Assembly (NCBI GenBank): GCA_946543465.1
Contig: CAMNLR010000160.1
Coordinates: forward strand, 1 to 64,000
Source of the DNA: CAG-791 sp002390025
Lineage (GTDB): Bacteria > Bacillota > Clostridia > Lachnospirales > Lachnospiraceae
DNA length: 64,000 bases
Direction of reading: 5' to 3'
Shown piece by piece: positions 7,086-17,645 of the stretch. Under the pieces are notes generated by a model. It had not been told where the DNA came from and did no database searches. It was given only the letters and a program-made list of their open reading frames with translations. Position numbers and translations under genes: made by a program. Position 1 is the stretch's first letter, and each line of letters begins with the position of its first letter.

Positions 7086-10000
7086 ATGAATCTGTTGAAA
7101 AAGAAAAATGAGCAGGATACCGTCGGCGCAAGCGCCTCTGTAAAACAGGGATTCGGCTGGAAGGGCTATCTGCTCTATTACCTGTCCTATACACTGCTGT
7201 TCGGCGTGATGGCGGCGGCTGTCTTTGTGTGGCTTTTTCTCAGGAAACGGCGGCTTGTATGGCAGACAGACGGCGTCAACCAGCATTATTACGGGCTTGT
7301 ATTTTTTTCCAGATGGGGGAAAGAGGTGCTGCGGAATTTACGGGAGACGGGATCTCTGCATCTTCCGACCTTTACCCTGCGCATGGGCTATGGCGGAGAC
7401 CTGTACACGACGCTGGCCTACTACGTGATCGGGGATCCTTTCAGCCTGCCGGCTGTTTTTGTGCCGGAAAAATATCTGCTGCATTATCATGATCTGATGC
7501 TCCTGGTGCGCTTCTGGCTGGCGGGCATCACTTTCAGCGCCTACAACTTTTACATGGGCAGGAAGAACAGGATCGCGGTTCTGGCAGGTGCACTGGTCTA
7601 TATTTTCAACGGATTTACCATGTCGGGAATGCGCCATCACTATTTCCTGAATCCTTTTGTCTTCTTCCCGCTGCTGCTGATCGGATGCGAGTGGTATTTC
7701 CGCAAAAAGAAGCCCTGGCTCTTTATTTTGATGGTCTTTGTCACGGCGGTGAGCAATTTCTATTTCTTCTACATGATGGTGATCATGACAGCGCTGTACG
7801 CGGTCTGGCGGGCAGTCCGGCTGCACGGATTCCGCCATTTCGGCGCGGTGATCCTGGACGGGATCGCCTTCGTCTGGTACGGGCTGATCGGGACCCTGCT
7901 GGCCTCCTTCATTTTCCTGCCGATCGTCCTGCGCTTCCTGCAGGACCCCAGGACGGCGGACAGCAAGCAGATCCCCCTGCTGTGGCCCTTATCCTATTAC
8001 CGCAATTTCATTGACTGTTTCCTGACGAACGGGACGTCGGCACTGGCGGAATCCTGGACCTATATGGGATTCGGCGCAGTGGCCCTTCTATGCGTGCTCT
8101 TTATTTTCGTGCGGCTGAAAAAGCACTTTGACCTGAAGGCGGCGTTTGTGGTGCTGACGGCACTGCTTCTGACCCCCCTGGCAGGCTATGTGATGAACGG
8201 GTTTTCCTATCCCGCCAACCGGTGGATGTTTGCCTATGCCCTGCTGATCGGCACAATGACTGCGACAGCCATTCCGGAGCTTGCGGAGGCGGGGAGAAAA
8301 GAGCTGCTGGCAGTTTTTGTGCTCATGCTGCTCGTTGTCGGCGTGTGCGTCGGCTGGGAGTACACCTTCTCCAGAGCAAGCGCGCAGGCGGTCATCCTGG
8401 GAGTGACCGCTCTCGCGGCGATCCTGCTCGGGCGCACCGCTCTGCTGGAAAAAGAGCGGGAACTCCCCGCAGAGGATGTGGATACGGGATCCGGGACGGG
8501 CAGGCTGCGGAGGACGATCTCCGTGCGCGTACAGGCGGCGATTCTGGCCTGTGTTATGCTCACGATCGCTTCGGCTGCCTATTTTGACTTTGCTCCGGAC
8601 AGGTCCGCAAAGGTCTTTGAGTATCTCTCCCGGGCGCAGATCGAGACCTATATGGAAAAGGACGCCTCGGCGGCCGCAAAGCTCATCGACGGGCAGCTTC
8701 TGAAGGAAGAGGCGGATGAGAAGGGGAAGGTGCCCTTTTACAGGTATACGACCTACAATCCGGAAAACAACACTTCCATTCTGTACGGTGTTTCCAATAC
8801 CCAGTACTACTGGAGCCTCTCCGACCCCTCTGTCTCACAGTTTTTGAATGAGACAGGGCAGCTGAACCGGATGATCCATCTGTATGACACGCTGGATGAC
8901 CGGACAGCCCTCAACGAGATAGCGGGTATCCGCTATTTCCTGGGAAATGACGCCGACGGAATCCCCTACGGCTATGAAAAGAAAAAGGGACTCTCCTTTA
9001 CGAATGCCGACCTGTGGCCGGACAACAAGGATCTGGAGCGCTTTTCCTGTGAGGTCTACGAAAACAAGTACGCGCTGCCTTTCGGCTTTACCAGCGATAA
9101 GTGGATCAGCCGCCAGGACTACGACGCGATGGATATCCCCCGGCGCCAGCAGGCTCTGATGCAGGGAATCCTTCTGGAAAAAGATCCGGGCGAAGCGTTT
9201 ATCCGCATGAGCTCCGCAGCAAAGGATCCCGCAGGAACAGCGGATGCTCAGGGCAGCAGTCTGGCATTTACAGACAGACGGATCCCTGTGCAGATCGAAT
9301 ACGCCGGAAAGACAATCAATGCCGGCAACGCCGGCAGGATCAAGTTTGTTGCTTCCCAGGGCGGCGAGACTGTGACAGTCCGCTTCGAGGGAATGCAGAA
9401 TTGCGAGACAGCTCTGTATGTGAGGGGAATGCACTATGCGCCTCCCGCAGGGCAGAAGGGCACTACCAAGATGCTGCTGCCTGTCACCGGCTTTGCCGGC
9501 GATAAAACGGCCGCATCCAAACAGATTGGTTACACGACGCCCGACGATCCGTGGACGACGGGACGAAAGGATTTCTACGTAAACATGATCTACCGGGCAG
9601 AGGCGCTGGATCGTATCGATCTGGTCCTTCCCGCGCAGGGCACTTATACTTTTGATGCCATCGAAGTCGTCTGCCAGCCCATGACGGCCTATGCGGAGCA
9701 GGCGGAGGCGCTGCGCACTTCCCCGCTCACGGATCTGGATATCCATGAAATGGGCAGCAGCCTGGCGACAGACAGGATCAGCGGCCATATCGAGCTGGCC
9801 AGCCCGCAGATTCTGTGTCTGCAGATTCCCCGCACAGCGGGATGGACGGCCTATGTGGACGGCAAGCGGGCGGAGATTCTGCAGGCAGATACCATGTTCA
9901 GTGCCCTGCTGGTCCCCGAGGGAAGCCACGACATTGAACTGACTTACCAGACGCCCGGCCTGCGGCTCGGTGTCGTTGTCTCGCTGGGGACGATCGTGCT

Positions 10001-10418
10001 GTTCGTCCTCTTCCTCCTGCTTTACGGGATCATTTCGGCAATCCTGCGCAGCACAGGGAAACGGCGCGGGGAGATCCCCGTGGGGACCTACGAGCAGATC
10101 GGTCCGACAAATGCTGCAGCTGCGGCAATGCCTGAAGAGACGGCAGTGACTGAAGCAGCCCCTCTGTCGGAAGAGACGGCAGTGACTGAAACAGCCCCTC
10201 TGTCGGAAGAGATGGCAGCAGAGGAAACGGAGGTGCTGCCGGAAGAGACGGCTGCAGAGTCAGGAGAAGAGCAGCCGGAAGTGTGGACAGCCGGAGATTC
10301 CGGGGCCCTGTCTGAAGAGAGGGAAGATGGGGAAGAGGAAGAGAAGACAGAAGACCTGACAGGCATACAAACTGCAGGCGCAGAGGAAGAAGCTGAGGAA
10401 ACCGGAACAGAGGAATGA
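7086..10418 (+). CDS. YfhO-family membrane glycosyltransferase-like protein (paralogue 2)
   Basis: 1110 residues. The N-terminal half is a GT-C type multi-helix domain with the motif TDGVNQHYYG in the first outer loop and a conserved block YYVIGDPFSLPAVFVP. The C-terminal half is a soluble beta-rich domain ending in a last membrane helix. It is clearly a close paralogue of the following gene, sharing both motifs, and more distant from the 344-3550 protein. After the last helix it has a tail of about 95 residues dominated by glutamate (repeats of the type LSEETAVTE), opposite in charge to the basic tail of paralogue 1. GGAG precedes the ATG. The likely role is transfer of a lipid-linked sugar to a surface polymer. 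Confidence 0.85.
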   Translation: MNLLKKKNEQDTVGASASVKQGFGWKGYLLYYLSYTLLFGVMAAAVFVWLFLRKRRLVWQTDGVNQHYYGLVFFSRWGKEVLRNLRETGSLHLPTFTLRMGYGGDLYTTLAYYVIGDPFSLPAVFVPEKYLLHYHDLMLLVRFWLAGITFSAYNFYMGRKNRIAVLAGALVYIFNGFTMSGMRHHYFLNPFVFFPLLLIGCEWYFRKKKPWLFILMVFVTAVSNFYFFYMMVIMTALYAVWRAVRLHGFRHFGAVILDGIAFVWYGLIGTLLASFIFLPIVLRFLQDPRTADSKQIPLLWPLSYYRNFIDCFLTNGTSALAESWTYMGFGAVALLCVLFIFVRLKKHFDLKAAFVVLTALLLTPLAGYVMNGFSYPANRWMFAYALLIGTMTATAIPELAEAGRKELLAVFVLMLLVVGVCVGWEYTFSRASAQAVILGVTALAAILLGRTALLEKERELPAEDVDTGSGTGRLRRTISVRVQAAILACVMLTIASAAYFDFAPDRSAKVFEYLSRAQIETYMEKDASAAAKLIDGQLLKEEADEKGKVPFYRYTTYNPENNTSILYGVSNTQYYWSLSDPSVSQFLNETGQLNRMIHLYDTLDDRTALNEIAGIRYFLGNDADGIPYGYEKKKGLSFTNADLWPDNKDLERFSCEVYENKYALPFGFTSDKWISRQDYDAMDIPRRQQALMQGILLEKDPGEAFIRMSSAAKDPAGTADAQGSSLAFTDRRIPVQIEYAGKTINAGNAGRIKFVASQGGETVTVRFEGMQNCETALYVRGMHYAPPAGQKGTTKMLLPVTGFAGDKTAASKQIGYTTPDDPWTTGRKDFYVNMIYRAEALDRIDLVLPAQGTYTFDAIEVVCQPMTAYAEQAEALRTSPLTDLDIHEMGSSLATDRISGHIELASPQILCLQIPRTAGWTAYVDGKRAEILQADTMFSALLVPEGSHDIELTYQTPGLRLGVVVSLGTIVLFVLFLLLYGIISAILRSTGKRRGEIPVGTYEQIGPTNAAAAAMPEETAVTEAAPLSEETAVTETAPLSEEMAAEETEVLPEETAAESGEEQPEVWTAGDSGALSEEREDGEEEEKTEDLTGIQTAGAEEEAEETGTEE

Positions 10419-13363
10419 GAGACAGACACGGAACAAAGCAGAGAGTTCATTTTCTGCTCCTCTATACAATTTTATTTGCGCTGACCGGCATGGTGGTCTT
10501 CCGCTATTTTCCGGCGGAGGGCAAGCGCATGGTGTGGAAGGGAGACGGACTTTCCCAGCATTATGTGGCGCTCTGCTACTATGCCCGATGGGGGAAGGCG
10601 GTCCTGAAGAGTTTACTGGCGGGACAGGCGGCTTTTCCGACATTCAACATGCACATGGGCTTCGGGGCGGATCTTTTTACGACCCTGCAGTACTACGTGA
10701 TCGGAGATCCCTTCAGCCTGCCGGCAGTGTTTGTACCGCAGCAGCATATGCGTCTCTTCCATGACGCGATGATCATTCTGAGAATATATCTGGCGGGAAT
10801 CTGTTTTGACAGCTACTGCCGGCAGATGGGCCGCCGGGACACGGCGGCAAACCTCTGCGGCGCCCTGATCTATGTGTTCAGCAGTTTTGTGCTCTTCGGA
10901 ATGAGGCACCCGTATTTTCTGAATGCAATGATTCTGTTTCCGCTTCTGCTCATAGGGGCGGAGCATATCTTCCTGGGAAGGAAGGGAAGGCTCTTTACGG
11001 CGGCGGTTTTTCTGTCCTGTATCAGCAACTTCTATTTCTTCTACATGCTGGTCTTCATGACCGTCCTTTACGTTGTGTGGCGCGCGCTCAGGATCTGCCT
11101 GTTTCCGGTCCCTGAAAAAGGCGGGTGGAAGCAGATTCTGCTGCTGGCCGGAAAGTTCTTGCTGAGGGCCGGCCTGGGAACTGCCATGGGGGCAGTGTTT
11201 CTGCTGCCGATCCTGCTCCGGTTCACACAGGACCCCAGAGCCTCGGAGGGTGTGGCCTACAGCATGCTGTATCCGCCGGCTTATTATAAAGGCCTGCCGG
11301 AATCCTTTGTCGGCTTCGGCGCGGAGGCAGTGCTGGAGAACTGGACCTGCCTGGGAGTAGGCGGGATCGGGCTTCTGGGCGTACTGCTCCTTTTTGTCGG
11401 ACCGGGGAAAAAGAGCGGCGAGGACACGGGACACCGGGCATGGCACCCGGACCTGAAGATCGCCTTTATCGGAATGACCATAATGACACTGCTGCCCGCA
11501 GCGGGAGCAGCGCTCAACGGGTTCACCTATCCGGCCAACCGCTGGATCTGGGCTTTCTGCATGCTGTCAGCCTATATCACTGCGGTCACCCTGCCCTCTC
11601 TGCGGGACATCTCCCCTGCCAGGATGGCGCTGGTGATGCTGTTTCTGTCTGCCTGCACTGTGGTCTGTGCTTTGCTGGATGCCCGCAAGGCAGTCCTTCT
11701 GGAACTGATCCTGGCGGCAGCCGCGGCCGCGGCTGTGCGGGCCCCGGAGCAGGTTCGGAGCAAAAGTCCGGGACGGGGAGAAAAAGGTCTTCTGAGGGCA
11801 AGTACTGTTTCTGTCCTCTGCGGAGCAGTCCTGACCGGGACAGTGGTTCTGACGGCCGTGATCCACGGACACATCTGTTTTGCCAGAGGCGTCCGCTTCA
11901 GCGGAATCCCGGAATATCACACGGACCGCTATATCGACGGGATGATGGCCTCGGATGCGGCGGGAATGCGGAGCCTTCTCGGCAACGATACGTTTTACAG
12001 GTATTCCGGCAGATATATTTCCAACAATTTCGCCCTTCTGAACGATGTGTCGGACACCCAGTACTACTGGAGCCTCTCCGACAGCAGGATCGAGCAGTTT
12101 TTTACCGAGACCGGACAGTCCAACGGTATGGTGCATCTGTTTGACAACCTGGATAACCGCACCATGCTGGATGAGATTGCGGGTGTGACCTACTATAAGC
12201 GGGGCGACGGCTCGCTCCTTCCCTTCGGATACGAGAAGCTGGAGGGCATGCACTACGACAACCGGGAATTATTTGAAGAAAAGGAGGGAGACCCCCTCCC
12301 GGTCTTCAGTTTTTCTGTCTATAAAAATCTTTACGGTCTTCCGCTTGGTTTTACGGCCGATCACTATGTGACCAGACAGACCTATGACGCGCTCACGATC
12401 CCCCAGCGCCAGGAGGCCCTGATGCAGGGAATCCTGCTGGAGGACGAGGGCGTAGAGACCGTCTCCGGACAGGCGGCCGAAGACGGCGGAAGCGAACAGG
12501 CTCCGCAGCCTGCCCAGCTGTCCTTTACCCAAGAGACAGTCCCCTTTACCGCCCGTGCGGAGGAAGGGATCGGGATTGTGCAGAACAGTGACGGAAGCCT
12601 GAATCTGACGGTCAGCGACACGGAGGCGGCACTGCATCTGGATGCACAGAGCGCGGAGATGCTCGCACAGGCGGAGGTCAGTGTCCTTCTGGAGGGGGTG
12701 GAGTACACGGCGCCTGAGCATGATCTGCAGGCGGATAAGCCGCAGGAGGATGAGCCGCATTATGCCAACACGGATCCCGTCATCATCCGGGTCACAGCCC
12801 TGCGAAACAAAGAGACGGTCTCCGACAAGGAAGTGCAGTATACGCTGCCGGACAATCCCTGGAAGACGGGCAGGTCCTCTTTTTTGAGCTGCTGCGGCTA
12901 TACAGAGGAGCCTCTGTCGGATCTGTACATGAAGTTTTCCCGAAAAGGCAGCTACACGTTCAGGAATCTGCAGGTCATCCGCCAGCCCATGGAGGAATAT
13001 CCCTCTCAGGCCGGGGCATTCGGAGAATATGTGCTGGAGGAGCTTGATCTGCATGAGCTTCCCGGCAGCGGCGCGACAGACAGGATCACCGGAACACTGA
13101 CAGTGCCGGACAGAAGGATCCTGTGCATACAGATCCCGCGCTGTGACGGGCTCAAGGCCTTTATCGACGGAGCGGAAGTGCCTCTTCTGCAGGCGGACAC
13201 AATGTTCTGCGCGGCGGCTGTGGATGCGGGGACGCATCAGATCGAACTGCGCTACCGGACGCCGGGACTGGCAGCCGGGGCAGGGATCAGCCTGGCTGCG
13301 CTGCTGATCGTGATCGCAGAGGCGGCGGCAGGCCTTTTCCTGGAGAAAAAAAGAAATAAATAA
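10415..13363 (+). CDS. YfhO-family membrane glycosyltransferase-like protein (paralogue 3)
   Basis: 982 residues, overlapping the stop of paralogue 2 by 4 nt (ATGA), so translation is probably coupled. It has the same plan: multi-helix GT-C domain with GDGLSQHYVA and YYVIGDPFSLPAVFVP, soluble C-terminal domain, last membrane helix, and a short basic end (LEKKRNK). Blocks such as QYYWSLSD, LDEIAGV and MQGILLE are shared with paralogue 2, so the pair arose by tandem duplication. It lies 82 nt before a second CsbB-type GT2. Whether the two proteins use different acceptors or form a heteromer is not visible. Confidence 0.85.
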   Translation: MRDRHGTKQRVHFLLLYTILFALTGMVVFRYFPAEGKRMVWKGDGLSQHYVALCYYARWGKAVLKSLLAGQAAFPTFNMHMGFGADLFTTLQYYVIGDPFSLPAVFVPQQHMRLFHDAMIILRIYLAGICFDSYCRQMGRRDTAANLCGALIYVFSSFVLFGMRHPYFLNAMILFPLLLIGAEHIFLGRKGRLFTAAVFLSCISNFYFFYMLVFMTVLYVVWRALRICLFPVPEKGGWKQILLLAGKFLLRAGLGTAMGAVFLLPILLRFTQDPRASEGVAYSMLYPPAYYKGLPESFVGFGAEAVLENWTCLGVGGIGLLGVLLLFVGPGKKSGEDTGHRAWHPDLKIAFIGMTIMTLLPAAGAALNGFTYPANRWIWAFCMLSAYITAVTLPSLRDISPARMALVMLFLSACTVVCALLDARKAVLLELILAAAAAAAVRAPEQVRSKSPGRGEKGLLRASTVSVLCGAVLTGTVVLTAVIHGHICFARGVRFSGIPEYHTDRYIDGMMASDAAGMRSLLGNDTFYRYSGRYISNNFALLNDVSDTQYYWSLSDSRIEQFFTETGQSNGMVHLFDNLDNRTMLDEIAGVTYYKRGDGSLLPFGYEKLEGMHYDNRELFEEKEGDPLPVFSFSVYKNLYGLPLGFTADHYVTRQTYDALTIPQRQEALMQGILLEDEGVETVSGQAAEDGGSEQAPQPAQLSFTQETVPFTARAEEGIGIVQNSDGSLNLTVSDTEAALHLDAQSAEMLAQAEVSVLLEGVEYTAPEHDLQADKPQEDEPHYANTDPVIIRVTALRNKETVSDKEVQYTLPDNPWKTGRSSFLSCCGYTEEPLSDLYMKFSRKGSYTFRNLQVIRQPMEEYPSQAGAFGEYVLEELDLHELPGSGATDRITGTLTVPDRRILCIQIPRCDGLKAFIDGAEVPLLQADTMFCAAAVDAGTHQIELRYRTPGLAAGAGISLAALLIVIAEAAAGLFLEKKRNK

Positions 13364-13445
13364 GGACCGTGCCTGCGCAATGAAGTGCGCGGCATGTCCG
13401 GAAAGATTGAAGAGAAAACCAGGCACTGATAGAGAAGGGCAGAAA

Positions 13446-14399
13446 ATGGGTGATCTGATCAGTATTATTGTACCCTGTTACAACGAGGAGGAGTCACTGC
13501 GGCTGTTTCACACGGCAGTGAAGGAAACGGAGAAAAAGATGCCGGACTGCAGGTTCGAGATCCTTCTGATCAATGACGGATCGAAAGACAGGACTGTAGA
13601 GGTCATGCGGGAACTGGCGGCGGAAGATCCGGAAGTCAGCTACTACAGCTTCTCCAGAAATTTCGGCAAAGAGGCAGCCATGTTCGCGGGTTTTTGCAAT
13701 GCCCGCGGGGATTATGCGGCGGTCATGGACGCGGATCTGCAGGATCCGCCGGATCTGCTGCCGGAAATGTATCAGATACTGAAATCCGGTGAGTATGACA
13801 GCGTGGCCGCGCGCCGCGTGAACCGTGAAGGCGAGCCCCCCATCCGAAGCTGGTTCGCCAGGCGCTTTTACAGTCTGATCAACCGCATTTCCGAGGCCGA
13901 TATTGTGGACGGCGCCAGGGACTTCAGGCTGATGAAGCGGGAGATGGTGGACGCGATCCTTGCCATGGGGGAATCAAACCGCTTTTCCAAGGGTATTTTC
14001 GGCTGGATCGGTTTCAGGACCTACTGGATGCCCTACAAGAATGTGGAGCGTGTTGCCGGGGAGACCAAGTGGAATTTCTGGAGCCTTCTGGGGTATGCGA
14101 TCGACGGCATCGTCAATTTCTCGCATGTGCCGCTGGATATCGCGTCCTGGTTCGGGATCCTGATGACGGCGCTCTCTTTCCTGGCGATCATCTTTATCGT
14201 GGTGCGCAAGCTCCTGTTCGGCGACCCGGTCGCCGGATGGGCTTCGACAGCCTGTATCATCACATTTATCGGGGGGATTCAGCTCTTGTGTCTGGGTATT
14301 ATCGGCAAATATCTCGCGACGGTCTATCAGGAGGTCAAAAAAAGGCCTCATTTCATCATCAGTGAGACCAGCCGGGAGGACGCAAAGAAGATAGGATGA
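13446..14399 (+). CDS. GT2 family polyprenyl-phosphate glycosyltransferase (CsbB/GtrB type), second copy
   Basis: 317 residues, starting MGDLISIIVPCYNEEES. It has NDGSKDRT, the metal-binding DADLQDPP, RFSKGIFGWIGF and two C-terminal membrane helices. It is clearly homologous to the 4248-5198 gene but divergent, consistent with a different sugar donor or partner YfhO. ATG 13446 fits the family start, with AGAAGGG about 6 nt upstream; an ATG at 13380 would add 22 residues not typical of the family. It is followed after 43 nt by a two-component system. Confidence 0.9.
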   Translation: MGDLISIIVPCYNEEESLRLFHTAVKETEKKMPDCRFEILLINDGSKDRTVEVMRELAAEDPEVSYYSFSRNFGKEAAMFAGFCNARGDYAAVMDADLQDPPDLLPEMYQILKSGEYDSVAARRVNREGEPPIRSWFARRFYSLINRISEADIVDGARDFRLMKREMVDAILAMGESNRFSKGIFGWIGFRTYWMPYKNVERVAGETKWNFWSLLGYAIDGIVNFSHVPLDIASWFGILMTALSFLAIIFIVVRKLLFGDPVAGWASTACIITFIGGIQLLCLGIIGKYLATVYQEVKKRPHFIISETSREDAKKIG

Positions 14400-14442
14400 G
14401 GAGACCTCTTAAGGCAGGTTTCCGAATGGGGAAGTTACATCT

Positions 14443-16095
14443 ATGACATTTCGAAAAAGACTGATGGTCACATTTGCCACGGTCATCGTGGTTCCCATGC
14501 TCCTCTTCACCATTTCCTTTATTGCCCTGGGCAATTATCTGATCGGTGAAAAGGGCGAACTCAGGGGCTATACGTCCATAGTGGGAAACTACGACACTTT
14601 TGACCTTGATACTGTCCAGGCATTTTACGAGGCAGAGGCCAATCCGGACAGACTGCAGGATGTGGAGTTTCTGGACTCCCTGTCCGCGGAACTCCATGAC
14701 AGTAATGTATATCTGGTCGTCCGGCGCGACGAAGGACTCTATTATGCCAGCGATGAGGCAAAGGCGGTAGCCGACCTGAGTTCTCTGCCCGAGTGGGAAG
14801 AGGAGACTGCAGACAGGCTGCAGAGAGGTGAAACCGAGGATCCGGACCACGCACAGCCGGCAGGCCCGGAAGGAGACGAAAAGCCGCATTCCGCAGCTAC
14901 GGCGGAGGGAGCCGGTGTATCGGATATCTCCGCGGATCCCGTGCAGGCGGCGGCAGCGGGACGGCTGCATCAGAACCAGATCATTCAGGTGGGACGCAGG
15001 AGCCTGCTCGTGCGGCAGCTGGATTTCTATTTCCCGGACGGAGCCAGGGGGAGCCTGTTCATCGTCATGCGAGTGATGGGCCTGATCTCCGGAAGGTTTC
15101 TGAGCGGCCTTCTGGTCTCCATGCTCACGACTCTGGTATTCACGGCCTTTCTGCTGACCAGATGGCTGGAGAGCAGTATTTTTACACCGATCAGCGCCAT
15201 CAATATCGCCATGAACAACATCCGCGACGGCAACTTTACCTATACCCTGTCCACGGGAGAGGAGGGTGAGATCGGCGACCTGTACCGCAACTACGAAGAC
15301 ATGCGCCTGCGGCTCAAGGAGTCCGCGGATGAGAAGCTGGAGAGAGAGAAGCAGAACCGGGAGCTGATCAGCAACATTTCCCATGACCTCAAGACGCCGA
15401 TCACTTCCATCAAGGGCTATGTCGAGGGTCTGATTGACGGCGTGGCAAACACGCCCGAAAAGCAAGAGAAGTACATCCGGACCATCTACAACAAGGCCAA
15501 TGACATGGATCACCTGATCGATGAGTTGACACTGTACTCGCGCTTTGAGAGCGACCGCATCCCCTACAATTTCCACCGCCTCAATGTCGGCGACTACTTC
15601 GGCGACTGTGTCGAGGAGATCGGCATGGATATGGATTCGAGAGGGATCGAGCTCAATTACACCAATCTCGTCTCGCCTCAGACGCGGATCATCGCCGATC
15701 CCGAGCAGATGAAGCGTGTTATTAACAATATTGTGGGAAATAGTGTAAAATATATGGATAAGGAGAAGGGCCGGATCGATATCCGCATCCTCGATGAGCA
15801 GGACAGTGTGCGCATAGAGGTCGAGGACAACGGCAAGGGCATTGCCGCCAGGGACCTTCCCAATATTTTCGACAGGTTCTACCGCACGGACTCCTCCCGC
15901 AACTCGGCCCAGGGCGGCAGCGGGATCGGACTCTCCATTGTGCGCAAGATCATTGAAGACCACGGCGGATACATCTGGGCGACCAGCCGCGAGGGCGAGG
16001 GCACCTGTATGCATATGGTGATCCGCAAATATCTTGAGCAGGAGGATGACATGGTAGATCCCATGATAGATCCCATGGATGACGAAATGATATAA
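14443..16095 (+). CDS. Sensor histidine kinase
   Basis: 550 residues. Membrane helix near residues 10-30, an extracytoplasmic sensor region of about 180 residues, second helix (about 210-232), HAMP domain, HisKA with NISHDLKTPITS (phospho-accepting His about residue 314), and HATPase_c with N box (NNIVGNSVKY), G1 box (EDNGKGIA), F box and G2 box (GGSGIGLS). The sensor region contains a low-complexity stretch (about residues 125-180, rich in Ala/Glu/Pro) that looks inserted. Its partner regulator starts 18 nt downstream. The adjacent glycosylation genes suggest an envelope signal; that is inference. Confidence 0.93.
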   Translation: MTFRKRLMVTFATVIVVPMLLFTISFIALGNYLIGEKGELRGYTSIVGNYDTFDLDTVQAFYEAEANPDRLQDVEFLDSLSAELHDSNVYLVVRRDEGLYYASDEAKAVADLSSLPEWEEETADRLQRGETEDPDHAQPAGPEGDEKPHSAATAEGAGVSDISADPVQAAAAGRLHQNQIIQVGRRSLLVRQLDFYFPDGARGSLFIVMRVMGLISGRFLSGLLVSMLTTLVFTAFLLTRWLESSIFTPISAINIAMNNIRDGNFTYTLSTGEEGEIGDLYRNYEDMRLRLKESADEKLEREKQNRELISNISHDLKTPITSIKGYVEGLIDGVANTPEKQEKYIRTIYNKANDMDHLIDELTLYSRFESDRIPYNFHRLNVGDYFGDCVEEIGMDMDSRGIELNYTNLVSPQTRIIADPEQMKRVINNIVGNSVKYMDKEKGRIDIRILDEQDSVRIEVEDNGKGIAARDLPNIFDRFYRTDSSRNSAQGGSGIGLSIVRKIIEDHGGYIWATSREGEGTCMHMVIRKYLEQEDDMVDPMIDPMDDEMI

Positions 16096-16113
16096 ATGCA
16101 AAAGGAGTAACAG

Positions 16114-16799
<686 letters not shown>

Positions 16800-16803
<4 letters not shown>

Positions 16804-17645
16804 GCAGGAAAGCGGATAGAAAAGATTCTCTGCGCCTGGACAAACTGCTGGCCCGGGAGGGTCTCGGCACACGAAGCGAGCTGGGAAAGGCTGTGCGCAG
16901 GGGCAGAGTCTGTGTGAACGGGGTGATCGAAAAAGACCCCGGCTGCAGGGTCTCCGCTGAGGATGAGATCCTGTTTGACGGTAAACCGGTCAGGCAGAGG
17001 ACCTGCGTCTATTACATGCTCAATAAACCTGCGGGCGTCCTCTCCGCGACTGAGGACAGCCGGGAGAGGACGGTTCTGGATCTGCTGCGTGACCCTTCGG
17101 ACGAGGCACAGCAGGTGCTTCGGCGCGGCCTTTTTCCGGTGGGAAGACTGGACAAGGACACAGAGGGGCTCCTGCTGATCACCGATGACGGACAGCTGGC
17201 ACACCGGCTGCTGGCGCCGGGAAAACATGTTGACAAGACCTATTACGCTGTCGTGACCGGCCGGGTCACGGAAGAGGATATCCGGGCATTTGCGGAAGGT
17301 CTCACGGTAGACGGGGACTTTACTGCCATGCCGGCGCAGCTGCGCCCGGCAGCGGAGGCGGACAGCACCCTTGCAGCCCTGATCCCGGAGAATATTCAGA
17401 CAGAAATTTCTCCGGAAATCACAGATTCTTCGCAGATACTTGTTACGATCAGAGAGGGAAAATATCACCAGATCAAGAGGATGTTCGCTTCCCGGCAAAA
17501 GGAGGTTCTATATCTGAAACGCCTTTCCATGGGGCCGCTCTTTCTTGATCCGTCTCTGCTGCCCGGACAGTTCCGCCCCTTGACCGGGGAGGAGATCGAT
17601 ATTATTGGAGGACACCCGGATGCGAGGTTCTTTCATTCATCATAG
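16800..17645 (+). CDS. RsuA/RluB-family rRNA pseudouridine synthase
   Basis: 281 residues. The N-terminal S4 RNA-binding domain (RLDKLLAREGLGTRSE) is followed by the synthase domain with catalytic Asp in GRLDKDTEG and the later motif REGKYHQIKRMF. The latter is typical of the RsuA/RluB/RluE/RluF group, which modify single uridines in 16S or 23S rRNA. The site cannot be assigned from sequence. It overlaps the response regulator stop (ATGA) and its own 3' end overlaps the following lipoprotein gene by 26 nt, so translation is likely coupled on both sides. A short polar insert sits near residues 184-198. Confidence 0.9.
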
